DNA from: Leifsonia sp. Root112D2
GTDB lineage: Bacteria > Actinomycetota > Actinomycetes > Actinomycetales > Microbacteriaceae
DNA: 64,000 nucleotides
Assembly: GCF_001424905.1 (NCBI RefSeq)
Contig: NZ_LMCU01000001.1
Location: 2,225,480 to 2,289,479 of the forward strand
Direction: 5' to 3'
Below, piece by piece: positions 34,335 through 42,930 of the stretch; the stretch's first letter is position 1, and each line of letters begins with the position of its first letter. The position numbers and the translations under genes are program-made. The notes beneath the pieces are model-generated. The model searched no databases. It was not told the origin of the DNA and worked only from the letters and a program-made list of their open reading frames with translations.

Positions 34335-36422
34335 ATGAACGAGACGAATCCAGCGCACGCAGACCACGATGCCGGCGAGCACGCGCAACACGCAGACCAC
34401 GACATGCACTCCGCTCACGACCCGCATGCTGGCCACGCCGGTCATGAAGGTCACGACCCCGCAATCTTCCGGCGCAAGTTCTGGCTGAGCCTGGCGCTGA
34501 CGGTGCCGACGATGGTCTTCTCAACGGGTCTGCAGGACATTCTCGGCCTGTCCGGGCCCCGTTTTGCGGGCAGCAGCCTCATTCCCGCTGTCTTCGGCAT
34601 CGTGCTCTTCGTCTACGGAGGCATGGTCTTCCTGCGCGGCGCCGTGACCGAGCTGCGCGGCAGGCAGCCCGGAATGATGACACTCATCTCCCTGGCGATC
34701 ATCGTGGCCCTCGGCTACAGCCTCGCTGTCACCCTCGGCCTGGCCGGCATGGACTTCTGGTGGGAGCTGGCCACCCTCATCACCATCATGCTGCTTGGTC
34801 ACTGGATAGAGATGTCCGCGGTGATGGGGGCGCAGGATGCTCTCGGCGAGCTGGCCGGGCTGCTTCCGAACGAGGCGGAGCGGGTGCATCGTCACGACGG
34901 GCAGCCGGAGCGCGCAGAGACCGTCGCCGTTTCCGATCTGAGCGTGGGCGACCTCGTTCGTGTGCGACCGGGGGCAGCGGTTGCCGCCGACGGCGAGATC
35001 GTCGAGGGGAGCGCCGAGATCGATGAGTCGATGCTCACGGGGGAGTCGCGCGCGCTCGAGCGCGGCATGGGTGACGCCGTCGTCGCCGGGAGCATCGCCG
35101 GCGGCGGATCCCTCCTCGTGCGCGTCACGAAGACCGGTTCTGACACGGCGCTGGCCGGGATCATGCGACTCGTCGCGGATGCCCAGGCCAGCAAGTCCGG
35201 CGCCCAGCTGTTGGCCGATCGTGCCGCCGCATGGCTGTTCTACGTTGCGCTCGCCGCGGCCGTCATCACCCTGGTCGTCTGGTGGCTGCTGCGCCCCGAC
35301 GACCCGGCATTCGTGCTTGAGCGCGTCGTTGCCGTGCTCATCATCGCCTGCCCGCACGCCCTCGGACTCGCCATCCCGCTCGTTGCGCAGATCTCTACCG
35401 CGCGGGGTGCGCGTCGCGGACTTCTCGTGCGCGACAGGCATGCGCTTGAGGAGGCGCGCGCGATCGATGTCGTGCTCTTCGACAAGACGGGCACCCTCAC
35501 CGAGGGCAGGCAGGGTGTGGCATCCGTGGTGACGGCCGAAGGCGTCGACGAAGCCGAGCTGCTGGCTCATGCTGCGGGCATCGAGTCGGCCGCCGAGCAT
35601 CCGATCGGGCGGGCAATCGTTGCCGAGGCGCGTCAGCGCGGGCTGAGCTGGCCGCACGCTGGTAATTTCGAGGCATCCGCGGGCCGGGGCGTGTCGGGCA
35701 CTGTTGGCGGCCGCTCCATTTCGGTGATGGCACCCCGCGTGCTCACCGAGCGCGGACTCACCGCGCAGCCCGAGCTCGTGAACGCCGCGAATGCCGCATC
35801 ACGCGCCGGTCGTACCGTCGTGTTCGTGACCGTCGATGATCGCGTTGAAGGGCTCGTGACCATAGCGGATGTCATCAGGCCGGAATCGAAAGAGGCGATC
35901 GAGACTCTCACGAAGCGTGGTATCCGCGTGGCGATGCTCACGGGCGACTCGCAGGCCGTCGGTGCCGCTGTCGCGGCCGAGCTGGGCATTGCCGAGGTGT
36001 TCGCCGAAGTGCTGCCTTCCGACAAGGCGGATGTCGTCGCGCGCCTGCAGAAAGACGGTTCCAGGGTCGCGATGGTGGGAGATGGCGTGAACGACGCGCC
36101 CGCGCTGGCGCGCGCCGACGTGGGCATGGCCATCGGGGCCGGAACCGACGTCGCTATCGAGTCCGCGGGCATTGTGCTCGCCTCCAGCGATCCACGCGGT
36201 GTGACAACCGTGATAGCACTGTCGGCGGCCACCTACCGCAAGATGTGGCAGAACCTGGCGTGGGCCACCGGATACAACGTGGTGGCCATTCCGCTGGCGG
36301 CCGGGGTGACGACGAGCCTCGGTTTCGTGGTCTCCCCGGCGCTCGGAGCCGTGCTGATGTCGATCTCGACGATCGTCGTGGCGCTGAACGCTCAACTGCT
36401 GCGGCGCGCCCCGATCGGGTGA
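34335..36422 (+). CDS. P1B-type heavy-metal ATPase, CopB-like (CPH type)
   Basis: About 695 residues of an inner-membrane pump that exports a soft metal, probably copper, at the cost of ATP. The first ~45 residues are a His/Asp-rich metal-binding tail (HADHDAGEHAQHADHDMHSA...); there is no CxxC HMA domain. The family motifs are LTGES in the actuator domain, the membrane motif CPH at 339-341 (typical of the CopB/P1B-3 group, rather than CPC), DKTGTLTEG with phosphorylated Asp383, the nucleotide-binding EHPIG and the hinge GDGVNDAPALARADVGMAIG. ATG 34335 follows a possible GTG at 34332; the ribosome-binding site is weak. A CsoR-like operator upstream suggests copper induction. Confidence 0.88.
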   Translation: MNETNPAHADHDAGEHAQHADHDMHSAHDPHAGHAGHEGHDPAIFRRKFWLSLALTVPTMVFSTGLQDILGLSGPRFAGSSLIPAVFGIVLFVYGGMVFLRGAVTELRGRQPGMMTLISLAIIVALGYSLAVTLGLAGMDFWWELATLITIMLLGHWIEMSAVMGAQDALGELAGLLPNEAERVHRHDGQPERAETVAVSDLSVGDLVRVRPGAAVAADGEIVEGSAEIDESMLTGESRALERGMGDAVVAGSIAGGGSLLVRVTKTGSDTALAGIMRLVADAQASKSGAQLLADRAAAWLFYVALAAAVITLVVWWLLRPDDPAFVLERVVAVLIIACPHALGLAIPLVAQISTARGARRGLLVRDRHALEEARAIDVVLFDKTGTLTEGRQGVASVVTAEGVDEAELLAHAAGIESAAEHPIGRAIVAEARQRGLSWPHAGNFEASAGRGVSGTVGGRSISVMAPRVLTERGLTAQPELVNAANAASRAGRTVVFVTVDDRVEGLVTIADVIRPESKEAIETLTKRGIRVAMLTGDSQAVGAAVAAELGIAEVFAEVLPSDKADVVARLQKDGSRVAMVGDGVNDAPALARADVGMAIGAGTDVAIESAGIVLASSDPRGVTTVIALSAATYRKMWQNLAWATGYNVVAIPLAAGVTTSLGFVVSPALGAVLMSISTIVVALNAQLLRRAPIG

Positions 36423-36458
36423 TGCCGCGACGGGTACGGAGTCGGTCATAATCGGGTC

Positions 36459-37445
36459 ATGAGCGCTGCACCGTCCCGTGTCGTCGTGGCCATCAACCCC
36501 ACGGCGGCCTTTGGCAAGCACCTCGCGGTGGGCGCGGGCGTGGTTGATGCCGTTGCGGCGGCCGGGTACGAGGCCGTCGCCGTGAGCGCGGCCAACTTCG
36601 AACTCCTTCGACGCGAGACGGAGGCGGCACTTCGTGACGATGATCGTGCTCTGGTCGTGGTCGGCGGTGACGGCATGGTGAGCATGGGCGTGAACCTCGT
36701 GGCCACAACATCCGTGCCTCTGGGCATCGTCGCGACAGGAACCGGCAACGACACGGCGCGCTCACTCGGCCTGCCGCATGACGACACGGATGCCGCGGTG
36801 CGCGCCCTCGTGACCATGCTGAGCCGCCCGCCGCGTGTCATCGACGCGGGCCGGGTGCGTCACGGTGAGCTGACCACCTGGTTCGCCGGTGCGGTTTCTG
36901 CCGGGTTCGACGCAATTGTCAATGATCGGGCGAACCACATGTCGTGGCCGCGCGGCGCGAGTCGATACACGCTGGCGCTGTTGCGGGAGATGCTCACGCT
37001 CAAGCCGATCGAATACCGCCTGGTCGTGGACGGAGTACCGCGCACCGAGCGGGCGCTGCTCATTTCGGTGGCGAATGGCAACTCGATCGGTGGTGGAATG
37101 CGCATCGTTCCGCAGGCCCGCCTCGACGACGGGCTTCTCGATCTCTTCCTCGTGTCGCCGATGCGACGGCTCGCCTTCCTCCGCGTGTTCCCGAAGGTCT
37201 TCTCCGGTACGCATACCGAGCTCGACGAGGTGCACATCTCGCGCGTGCGCTCGGTGCGCATCGACGCGGACGACATCGTCGCCATGGCCGACGGCGAGCG
37301 CATTGGGGCGCTCCCCATCGACATCGACATCGTGCCGGGAGCGTTGCGTGTGCTGGCGCCGCTGGCTGCACCCCTGGCCAGCGAAACCACCCCGCGTCCG
37401 CGATCTGCAGGGCGCACCGAGGGGGCCGGGCCTTCCACAGTTTGA
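36459..37445 (+). CDS. Diacylglycerol kinase-like lipid kinase
   Basis: 328 residues of the DAGK catalytic family (DgkB/YegS/sphingosine kinase-like): VVVAINPTAAFG at the N terminus, the nucleotide motif VVGGDGMVSMG (69-72), GTGNDTARSLGLP at 94-98, and a C-terminal beta-sandwich with NGNSIGGGMRIVP and DGLLDLFLV. It phosphorylates a lipid with ATP at the membrane face; the substrate is not known. It lies 36 bases after the metal ATPase and 40 bases before tRNA-Glu. Confidence 0.87.
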   Translation: MSAAPSRVVVAINPTAAFGKHLAVGAGVVDAVAAAGYEAVAVSAANFELLRRETEAALRDDDRALVVVGGDGMVSMGVNLVATTSVPLGIVATGTGNDTARSLGLPHDDTDAAVRALVTMLSRPPRVIDAGRVRHGELTTWFAGAVSAGFDAIVNDRANHMSWPRGASRYTLALLREMLTLKPIEYRLVVDGVPRTERALLISVANGNSIGGGMRIVPQARLDDGLLDLFLVSPMRRLAFLRVFPKVFSGTHTELDEVHISRVRSVRIDADDIVAMADGERIGALPIDIDIVPGALRVLAPLAAPLASETTPRPRSAGRTEGAGPSTV

Positions 37446-37485
37446 ATGCACCCACGGGGTATGGCATACTCGATGAGTTGCAAGC

Positions 37486-37561
37486 GGCCCCATCGTTTAG
37501 CGGCCTAGGACGTCGCCCTCTCACGGCGGTAACGCGGGTTCAAATCCCGCTGGGGTCACCA
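37486..37561 (+). tRNA. tRNA-Glu (anticodon CTC)
   Basis: Cloverleaf with acceptor GGCCCCA/TGGGGTC, anticodon arm TCGCC-CTCTCAC-GGCGG (anticodon CTC), T arm CGGGT-TCAAAT-CCCG, discriminator A and an encoded CCA end. Position and sequence fit tRNA-Glu of actinobacteria. A strong terminator follows. Confidence 0.95.
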
Positions 37562-37563
37562 AC

Positions 37564-37601
37564 AGCCCGGATACCAGTCATTCACTGGTGTCCGGGCTTT
37601 T
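37564..37601 (+). terminator. Rho-independent terminator of tRNA-Glu
   Basis: A 15-bp stem (AGCCCGGATACCAGT with ACTGGTGTCCGGGCT, one G-T pair), loop CATTC, ending in TTTT. It begins three bases after the tRNA. The following 95 bp to the next stop codon hold nothing recognisable. Confidence 0.9.
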
Positions 37602-37696
37602 CTTCGCTCCGGCCCGGTGGGGCGGCCCGGAGTAACTCTCGATATCGTCGACTCGGTCGTCGGAGCGACAACCGGGAAGATGCCAGGGGACTCACG

Positions 37697-39043
37697 TCAC
37701 CAGCCGGTGGCGAGCAGGTGCTGCGCCAGAAGTGCGAACCCGGTCTGTGCCACCAGCCCGTATCTCCGCCAGCGCGGGGGCAGCAGCGCGGTGCCGACCA
37801 GCAGCCAGGGCATGAACGGCAACCAGATGCGCTCCACCTCAGCCCGGCTCATTTGCGAGATGTCAGCTAGCACCACGCAGAGCAGCGCCGCGATCGTGAG
37901 CAGCACCGCGGCGAGCTCGGCCGGTTCCCGCCTGAAGACTCCCTTGATTCGGGCGATCGCTGCCGCGACGGCCGCACCGAGGATAGGGCCGGCGCCGATG
38001 CACAGTGCGGCGAGGTCGGCCCAGGTCCAATACGTTCCTGGCCTCAGGTGGGCATCGCCTGCCCAGTACCGTTGCACGAGCACCGGATACCCCTGCCACC
38101 ACGCGAAGCCGAAGGCCGCGAACACCAGCACGACCGCCACTGCTCCACCGACCGCCCAGAGCAGCGGCCACCACGAGCGGGCAGCGATCAGAACTGTAAG
38201 CGCGAGCACGCCAAGCAATGGCAATCCATACGACAACATCGTGCAGCAGCCGAACAACAAACCTGCGCCCACCGCCCAGCCTGCCGCCGCCGTTCGTGAG
38301 CGCGTGGTCGCCGCCACCGCAAGGCAGCAGAGCGCCCACGCGGCGAATGCGGCGAACACCGCGTCGCCGGAGACGGCCATCCAGATCGCCATGGGTGAGA
38401 GCACCAGCAGGGGAGCCGCCCGGCGGGCCGCATCGGCCCCGCCCAGGCGGCGCAGCGTGATCAGTACCGCGATCGGCACCGTGGCGGCGATCAACACAAC
38501 CACTATCCCGGCGGCGAGCCCGCTGCCGAGTCCAAGCCGTGCTAGTAGCACGAAGAACAGCAGCGCGCCGGGCGGATGTCCGGCGATCTGGATCTGCCAG
38601 TTATCGTGACTCTGCAGGGGAATGTGGTCGACGAAACCGTGGAGGGTTGCGACGATGTCCGTGATCGATCGGGCGGTCGGCAAATACTCGTGCGGGGTGT
38701 CCAGAATGTGCCCGATTCCACGCCAGCCGTCGACCGCCGCGAGCGCGACCAGCCAGGCCAGACCGAGCAGGTAGGCGCCTATCAGCACGCCCCGCCAGCG
38801 CCAGAGGGCCGCCGCGCGCGGCGCGAAGATCACGCCGAGCACCGCAACCGCGATCGCCGGAATCGTGCCGGGGCCGATGCGGGGCCGCCAACTGGCGTGC
38901 AGCGGTGGGAAGGTGCTCTCGTGCACGTTCAGTCCCGTGAGTGCGGGCACGATCATCGCTGCGGCGATCAGTAGCACAGCCACGCTGAGGCCGACCCAGG
39001 GCGCCGTCATCCGTTGGGCGATGCTCGCCTTGTCGACGTTCAC
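37697..39043 (-). CDS. Polytopic membrane protein, GT-C glycosyltransferase-like
   Basis: 448 residues with about 11-12 hydrophobic helices and a periplasmic-looking first loop containing ESTFPPLHASWRPRIGPG. A conserved-looking HDNWQIQIAGHPPGALLFF segment (the GHPPG motif) precedes the central helices, as in actinobacterial membrane proteins distantly related to GT-C (polyprenyl-phosphate-sugar dependent) glycosyltransferases. I cannot name a substrate. GTG start overlaps the epimerase stop by four bases (GTGA), so it is the third gene of the mtnP-epimerase operon. It plausibly corresponds to membrane proteins found beside mycobacterial galE3/Rv0536. Confidence 0.65.
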   Translation of the reverse strand: MNVDKASIAQRMTAPWVGLSVAVLLIAAAMIVPALTGLNVHESTFPPLHASWRPRIGPGTIPAIAVAVLGVIFAPRAAALWRWRGVLIGAYLLGLAWLVALAAVDGWRGIGHILDTPHEYLPTARSITDIVATLHGFVDHIPLQSHDNWQIQIAGHPPGALLFFVLLARLGLGSGLAAGIVVVLIAATVPIAVLITLRRLGGADAARRAAPLLVLSPMAIWMAVSGDAVFAAFAAWALCCLAVAATTRSRTAAAGWAVGAGLLFGCCTMLSYGLPLLGVLALTVLIAARSWWPLLWAVGGAVAVVLVFAAFGFAWWQGYPVLVQRYWAGDAHLRPGTYWTWADLAALCIGAGPILGAAVAAAIARIKGVFRREPAELAAVLLTIAALLCVVLADISQMSRAEVERIWLPFMPWLLVGTALLPPRWRRYGLVAQTGFALLAQHLLATGW

Positions 39044-40185
39044 ATCGCGGCGGCGGCCGGCGCACCGGTCGACGGCGGTTCCGCTGCCCGGCTCGGCGCC
39101 GTGGCGAGCGACTGTACCCCGTCGGCGAACAACACCTCCGCCCGCCAGCCCAGTTCATCGCAGGCACGCTGGTTCGAGGCGGTTATATGCCTCACGTCGC
39201 CCAGCCGGTACTCGCCGGTGATGATCGGCGCCGGTCCATTGAGCGCTTCGGCGAGCGCGTGGGCCAGGTCGCCGACGGTGTGCACCACTCCGCTGGCGAT
39301 GTTGAAGGCGCGTGCGCTGCCCTCCGGCTGTTGCGCCGTCCACGCGGCCGCGGCCAGGTTGGCGGATGCCACGTCGCTGACGTGCACGAAGTCGCGGCGC
39401 TGGGCACCATCCTCAAACACACGTGGTGCCTCGCCGCGATCCAGAGCCGAGCGGAACAGCGAGGCGACGCCCGCGTACGGCGTGTCTCGAGGCATCCGTG
39501 GGCCGTACACATTGTGGTAGCGAAGCATCGCCACTCGGCCTCCGGTGGCGCGCGCCCATACGGTCGCGAGATGCTCCTGTCCCACCTTGGTCGCGGCATA
39601 GACATTGCGCGGGTCGAGGAGGGCGTCTTCGGAGATCAGCACGGGCTGCAGGTTCTCGCGTGTTCGGGGCGAGACCGGCTCGAACCGACCGGCGTGCAGG
39701 TCGGCAGCGGCACGGGGCGGTGCCAGAACCGGACCGTCTCCGTCCCGGTATCCGCCCTCGCCATAGACGACCATCGAGGAAGCGAGCACCAGCCGATCGA
39801 CCCGGGCGCGGGCCATGGCGGCGAGCACCGTAGCGGTGCCGGTCTCGTTGCTGTGCACGTAGTCGGGGGCATCGTCGAAGTCAACTCCGAGTCCCACCTT
39901 CGCTGCCTGATGGCAGACTACGTCGATGTCGTGCAGCAGAGCGTCGACCGCATCGGGGTCGGTCACGTCGGCACGCACCACCTCCAGGCCGGGACGTTGG
40001 GATGCCTCACCCCACGCGGCATCCCCGCTCATTGGGCCTGATGAGGAGCCGCTCGACGCAGAGTGCGCGTGCACGTCATGTCGGAACGAGTCGGCCACAC
40101 GCACGTGCCACCCACGGTGCAGTGCCAGGTCGACAATGTGCGAACCGATGAATCCGGCACCGCCAGTGATCAGTATCCTCGGCAT
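39040..40185 (-). CDS. NAD-dependent nucleotide-sugar epimerase/dehydratase
   Basis: 381 residues, an extended SDR. The NAD motif is ILITGGAGFIGSHIVDLAL at the N terminus. Catalytic Ser region is LVLASSMVVYGEGG, the Tyr/Lys pair is in NVYAATKVGQE, and the substrate side has LRYHNVYGPRMP and RRDFVHVSDVA. It is related to UDP-glucose 4-epimerase-type enzymes but carries an unusual insertion (SASSGSSSGPMSGD, about residues 40-55). The start is ATG 40185, overlapping the phosphorylase stop (TGATG). A longer open frame that covers it has an N-terminal part which is only the reverse-frame reading of the phosphorylase. Confidence 0.85.
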   Translation of the reverse strand: MPRILITGGAGFIGSHIVDLALHRGWHVRVADSFRHDVHAHSASSGSSSGPMSGDAAWGEASQRPGLEVVRADVTDPDAVDALLHDIDVVCHQAAKVGLGVDFDDAPDYVHSNETGTATVLAAMARARVDRLVLASSMVVYGEGGYRDGDGPVLAPPRAAADLHAGRFEPVSPRTRENLQPVLISEDALLDPRNVYAATKVGQEHLATVWARATGGRVAMLRYHNVYGPRMPRDTPYAGVASLFRSALDRGEAPRVFEDGAQRRDFVHVSDVASANLAAAAWTAQQPEGSARAFNIASGVVHTVGDLAHALAEALNGPAPIITGEYRLGDVRHITASNQRACDELGWRAEVLFADGVQSLATAPSRAAEPPSTGAPAAAAM

Positions 40186-41126
40186 CAGCGCGACTCCGAT
40201 GCTGCCGTCTGTCGGCTGACCGCATCCCGTCGTTCGAGAGGGCCGTCCGCCCGCGTCGCATGCACGGTCGGCGTCGCACCCCTGACCGGCGACTTCGCGA
40301 GAACCTGCCGTACTGCATCCGTCGGAATTGCCTCGCGCGGGGCATAGTCGACCGGAATTGCCGCCACGATGGCCGCCAGCGCCTCCCGGATACGTCCGCC
40401 CGCGGCGGCGAGCCGGTCGAGCACCACCTGAGCCTCCACGGCCTCTGTCTCGGTGTCGCCAGCATCCGTATCGGTGACGAAGGAGAGGTTCACGTAACCG
40501 ACATTGAGCTCGGCCGCGAGGGCGACTTCCGGGTACTGCGTCATGTTCACGATGTCGCCGCCCGCCGAACGCAACCATCGTGACTCCGCGCGCGTGGAGA
40601 ACCGGGGCCCCTGCACGACGACGGTCGTGCCCGTGCCCGAAGGGTGCTCGCCGAGTGTGGCGAGAGCGGTCAGCGCGGTCTGACGTAATTGTGGGCAATA
40701 GGGGTCGGCGAACGGCAGGTGCTGAACCGAACCCGCATCGAAGAAGGTGTCGTCTCTGCCCCAGGTGCGGTCGATCAGTTGGTCCGGCACCACAAAGGCG
40801 CCGGGCTGCAGATCGGATGAGATCGACCCCACTGCGCTGGAACTGACAATCGCACGCACGCCGAGCGAGGCGAGCGCCCACACATTGGCCCGGTAACCGA
40901 TGCGATGCGGCGGTACCGAGTGGTCGGTGCCGTGGCGGGGAAGGAACGCCACCTGCCGCCCTGCGAACTGGCCGATCGCAACTTCGGCCGATGTCGCACC
41001 GTAGGGGGTCGGGATGCGACGTACGGTGGCAACATCGGTATCGAACAAGCGATAGAGGCCTGAACCGCCGATAAGCCCGATGGGGGCGGCGCCGGCGTCC
41101 CCCCATGTGTAGTTGCTCGGTGCCAT
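40185..41126 (-). CDS. mtnP: MTAP/PNP-family nucleoside phosphorylase
   Basis: 313 residues of the class 2 purine nucleoside/methylthioadenosine phosphorylase family: phosphate-binding IGGSGLYRLF, FLPRHGTDHSVPPHRIGYRA, VSSSAVGS, QGPRFSTRAESRW, the base-binding NMTQYPE and a late FVTDTDAGD. It cleaves a purine nucleoside with phosphate to base plus (methylthio)ribose 1-phosphate. The NMTQYPE and FVTDTDAG forms fit methylthioadenosine-type enzymes, but the natural substrate is not certain. A ~50-residue C-terminal extension follows the core. GGAGAGGA precedes the ATG. First gene of a three-gene operon and divergent from the molybdoenzyme operon. Confidence 0.83.
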   Translation of the reverse strand: MAPSNYTWGDAGAAPIGLIGGSGLYRLFDTDVATVRRIPTPYGATSAEVAIGQFAGRQVAFLPRHGTDHSVPPHRIGYRANVWALASLGVRAIVSSSAVGSISSDLQPGAFVVPDQLIDRTWGRDDTFFDAGSVQHLPFADPYCPQLRQTALTALATLGEHPSGTGTTVVVQGPRFSTRAESRWLRSAGGDIVNMTQYPEVALAAELNVGYVNLSFVTDTDAGDTETEAVEAQVVLDRLAAAGGRIREALAAIVAAIPVDYAPREAIPTDAVRQVLAKSPVRGATPTVHATRADGPLERRDAVSRQTAASESR

Positions 41127-41178
41127 GGTTGTCCTCTCCCACTGCCGTCATCAGCCGTACGGCCAGCTTGGCAAGGAA

Positions 41179-41198
41179 GTGACCCTGACCGGGGTCAC
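41179..41198. promoter_or_regulatory. Dyad in the mtnP/molybdoenzyme divergent promoter region
   Basis: GTGACCC-TGACCG-GGGTCAC has perfect 7-bp arms about a 6-base spacer, centred in the 165-bp gap between two divergent operons. It is a candidate operator for joint control. No regulator gene is adjacent. Confidence 0.4.
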
Positions 41199-41291
41199 AA
41201 CCGATTACGGAGTGGTGACGGATTCGTTGGCGTTCGCAGACCGTAAGGTTTGACGGCCGCGAACCGAACGCCCGCTGACGACACTGGAAAC

Positions 41292-41867
41292 ATGACGCGA
41301 CTCACCCAGCGAGTCGGCGACCGGCTGCAGGCCCGCGCCGCCGTCATTCAGGCTGGGCTGGCATCGCCGGTGCGCACGACTCGGACGACCGTGGTGCTGG
41401 GGCGATTGCTCGCCTCGGCCTTTGTGATCTGCTTTCTCACGGGGCTGTACAGCCACTTCCTGCAGCAACCATTGCCGTGGATGGTCTTTCCCACGCGCCC
41501 GACAAATCTGTATGCCCTCACTCAGGGCATACACGTCACGGTGGGCATCGCGATATTTCCGTTGATTTTCGCCAAGCTCTGGGTGGTCTACCCCAAGCTC
41601 TTCGTCTGGCCGCCCTTCGACTCGGTGCGCACGCTACTGGAACGGGTCTCGGTCGCGGTGCTTGTCGCCGCGGCAGTGCTCGAGCCGGTGATCGGCCTGA
41701 TCAATTCGTACCAGTGGTATCCGTGGGCATTTTCGTTCCGAAGTTCTCACTACGGTCTGGCCTGGGTGATCGTGGGCGCGATCGCCGTGCATATCGCAGT
41801 CAAGTTGCCTCTGATCGTGCGCCACTGGCGACGACCGGCGCAGCCGGATCCGGAAGGCACACGATGA
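41292..41867 (+). CDS. Di-haem cytochrome b561-like membrane protein
   Basis: 191 residues with four main hydrophobic helices. His residues placed for two b-haems are visible in LYSHFLQQP, GIHVTVGIAIF, SSHYGLAWV and AVHIAVKLPL. It probably passes electrons across the membrane to or from the downstream periplasmic molybdoenzyme, as MsrQ (YedZ) does for MsrP. The gene order and 4-base overlap support this, although it is not an obvious MsrQ homologue. ATG 41292 is preferred to TTG 41250; both have weak ribosome-binding sites. Confidence 0.75.
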   Translation: MTRLTQRVGDRLQARAAVIQAGLASPVRTTRTTVVLGRLLASAFVICFLTGLYSHFLQQPLPWMVFPTRPTNLYALTQGIHVTVGIAIFPLIFAKLWVVYPKLFVWPPFDSVRTLLERVSVAVLVAAAVLEPVIGLINSYQWYPWAFSFRSSHYGLAWVIVGAIAVHIAVKLPLIVRHWRRPAQPDPEGTR

Positions 41868-42478
41868 CGGGCAAGGGAGCACCCGTGGAAAGGCGTGCGT
41901 TCCTTGTCGGAGTGGGCGCGTCCGCGCTCGCCCTCGTCGGCTTGACCGCGGGCCAGTCATTTCACTGGCTTGCGCCGTTCAACGCTTTCGCACCGAGGCA
42001 ATGGGGAACAGGGCCGCAGAATCTGCCTGTCAACCGCACGGCAGAGCAGGCTGCAGTCGGGGCTCTCGCGACGGCCAGCCACTGGCAGCTGAGCGTCAGA
42101 AACGGTACTCGCATGCGGCGCTTCGGCCGCCGCGAACTCGAGGCTATGCCGCAGACCGAGGCGGTGTTGCCGATTGCCTGTGTCGAGGGGTGGAGCACCT
42201 CAGCGCACTGGCAGGGAGTGCGATTGAAGCACGTGCTGGACAGCGTCGGTGCTGCGCAGGCAGCCGCCGTGCGAATCACGAGTCTGGAGCCGAAGGGCTA
42301 CTACCGGGTCACGCACATGCCGGCCGAATATGTGCGCGACGACACTACTCTCGTTGCTCTTGCCGTCAACGGCGCACCGCTCGATCTCGACCACGGCTAC
42401 CCTGCACGGATCATCGCGCCGGGCCGCCCTGGAGTTCTGCAGACGAAGTGGCTTGCGTCCATCGAGGTGATTTCATGA
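41864..42478 (+). CDS. Tat-exported molybdopterin-dependent oxidoreductase (sulfite oxidase/MsrP-like)
   Basis: 204 residues. Twin-arginine signal VERRAFLVGVGASALALVGL, then a compact oxidoreductase molybdopterin-binding domain of the SUOX fold. The Mo-ligating Cys is probably Cys106 in IACVEGWSTSAHWQGV, close to the MsrP pattern CVEAWS. The C terminus has DLDHGYPARIIAPGRPGVLQ and KWLASIEV, which are typical of the fold. It lacks the dimerisation domain of sulfite oxidases. Substrate unknown. Overlaps both neighbours by 4 bases (ATGA). Confidence 0.83.
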   Translation: MTGKGAPVERRAFLVGVGASALALVGLTAGQSFHWLAPFNAFAPRQWGTGPQNLPVNRTAEQAAVGALATASHWQLSVRNGTRMRRFGRRELEAMPQTEAVLPIACVEGWSTSAHWQGVRLKHVLDSVGAAQAAAVRITSLEPKGYYRVTHMPAEYVRDDTTLVALAVNGAPLDLDHGYPARIIAPGRPGVLQTKWLASIEVIS

Positions 42479-42930
42479 AATCCGCCCGAGCGCTCCTCAT
42501 TGCGATCGGTGTCGTACTCGCGGCGGTCGGCGTGCTGGCCATGGTGCAGTCGATACGTTTCGAGCAGCTCCTCGATTTGGCAATCTGGCTCGCGTGCGCC
42601 GTGCTCCTGCACGATGGCGTGTTCGTTCCTCTCACCCTCGTGTTCTCGGGGCTCTCGGTTCGAGCCGGACGGGCCCTGCCTGCTGCCGCGTTGAATCTGG
42701 TGCAGATCGGTTTCGTGGTCGGAGCGCTGTTGACGCTGGTGGTCGCGCCCGAGATCTTTGCGCAGGCGCGCGGCAACTCCAATCCAACGATCCTGATGTT
42801 CGACTACGGTATTCGGCTCGTCGTGATGTGGGCAATTATCATTCTCGTTGTCGCGGCGGGCAGCATTCTCATCGTGGCGCGTACTCGGCGAAAGAGCGTT
42901 CCCGCTCGCTCCACTCCCGCATCAGAGTGA
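42475..42930 (+). CDS. Small polytopic membrane protein of the molybdoenzyme operon
   Basis: 151 residues with four hydrophobic helices (about 5-25, 32-52, 65-90 and 108-135) and a basic tail. No haem or metal ligands are evident. The ATG overlaps the molybdoenzyme stop (ATGA), so it is part of the same unit and may be a third membrane component. The last 62 bases overlap the convergent methyltransferase gene. Confidence 0.7.
   Translation: MKSARALLIAIGVVLAAVGVLAMVQSIRFEQLLDLAIWLACAVLLHDGVFVPLTLVFSGLSVRAGRALPAAALNLVQIGFVVGALLTLVVAPEIFAQARGNSNPTILMFDYGIRLVVMWAIIILVVAAGSILIVARTRRKSVPARSTPASE

Noticed and set aside
34311..36422. ATG 34311 as start of the metal ATPase
   Set aside because: It lies in the centre of the CsoR-like dyad and has no ribosome-binding site. 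GTG 34332 or ATG 34335 is more likely.
28905..37561. Integrated mobile element between the two tRNA genes
   Set aside because: No integrase, transposase or repeated tRNA end was seen. At most a remodelled region with one broken gene is supported.
39040..41151. A single 703-codon open frame on the minus strand
   Set aside because: Only the last 381 codons encode the epimerase. The first ~320 are an Arg/His-rich reading of the phosphorylase gene in another frame, and the epimerase has its own ATG at 40185.
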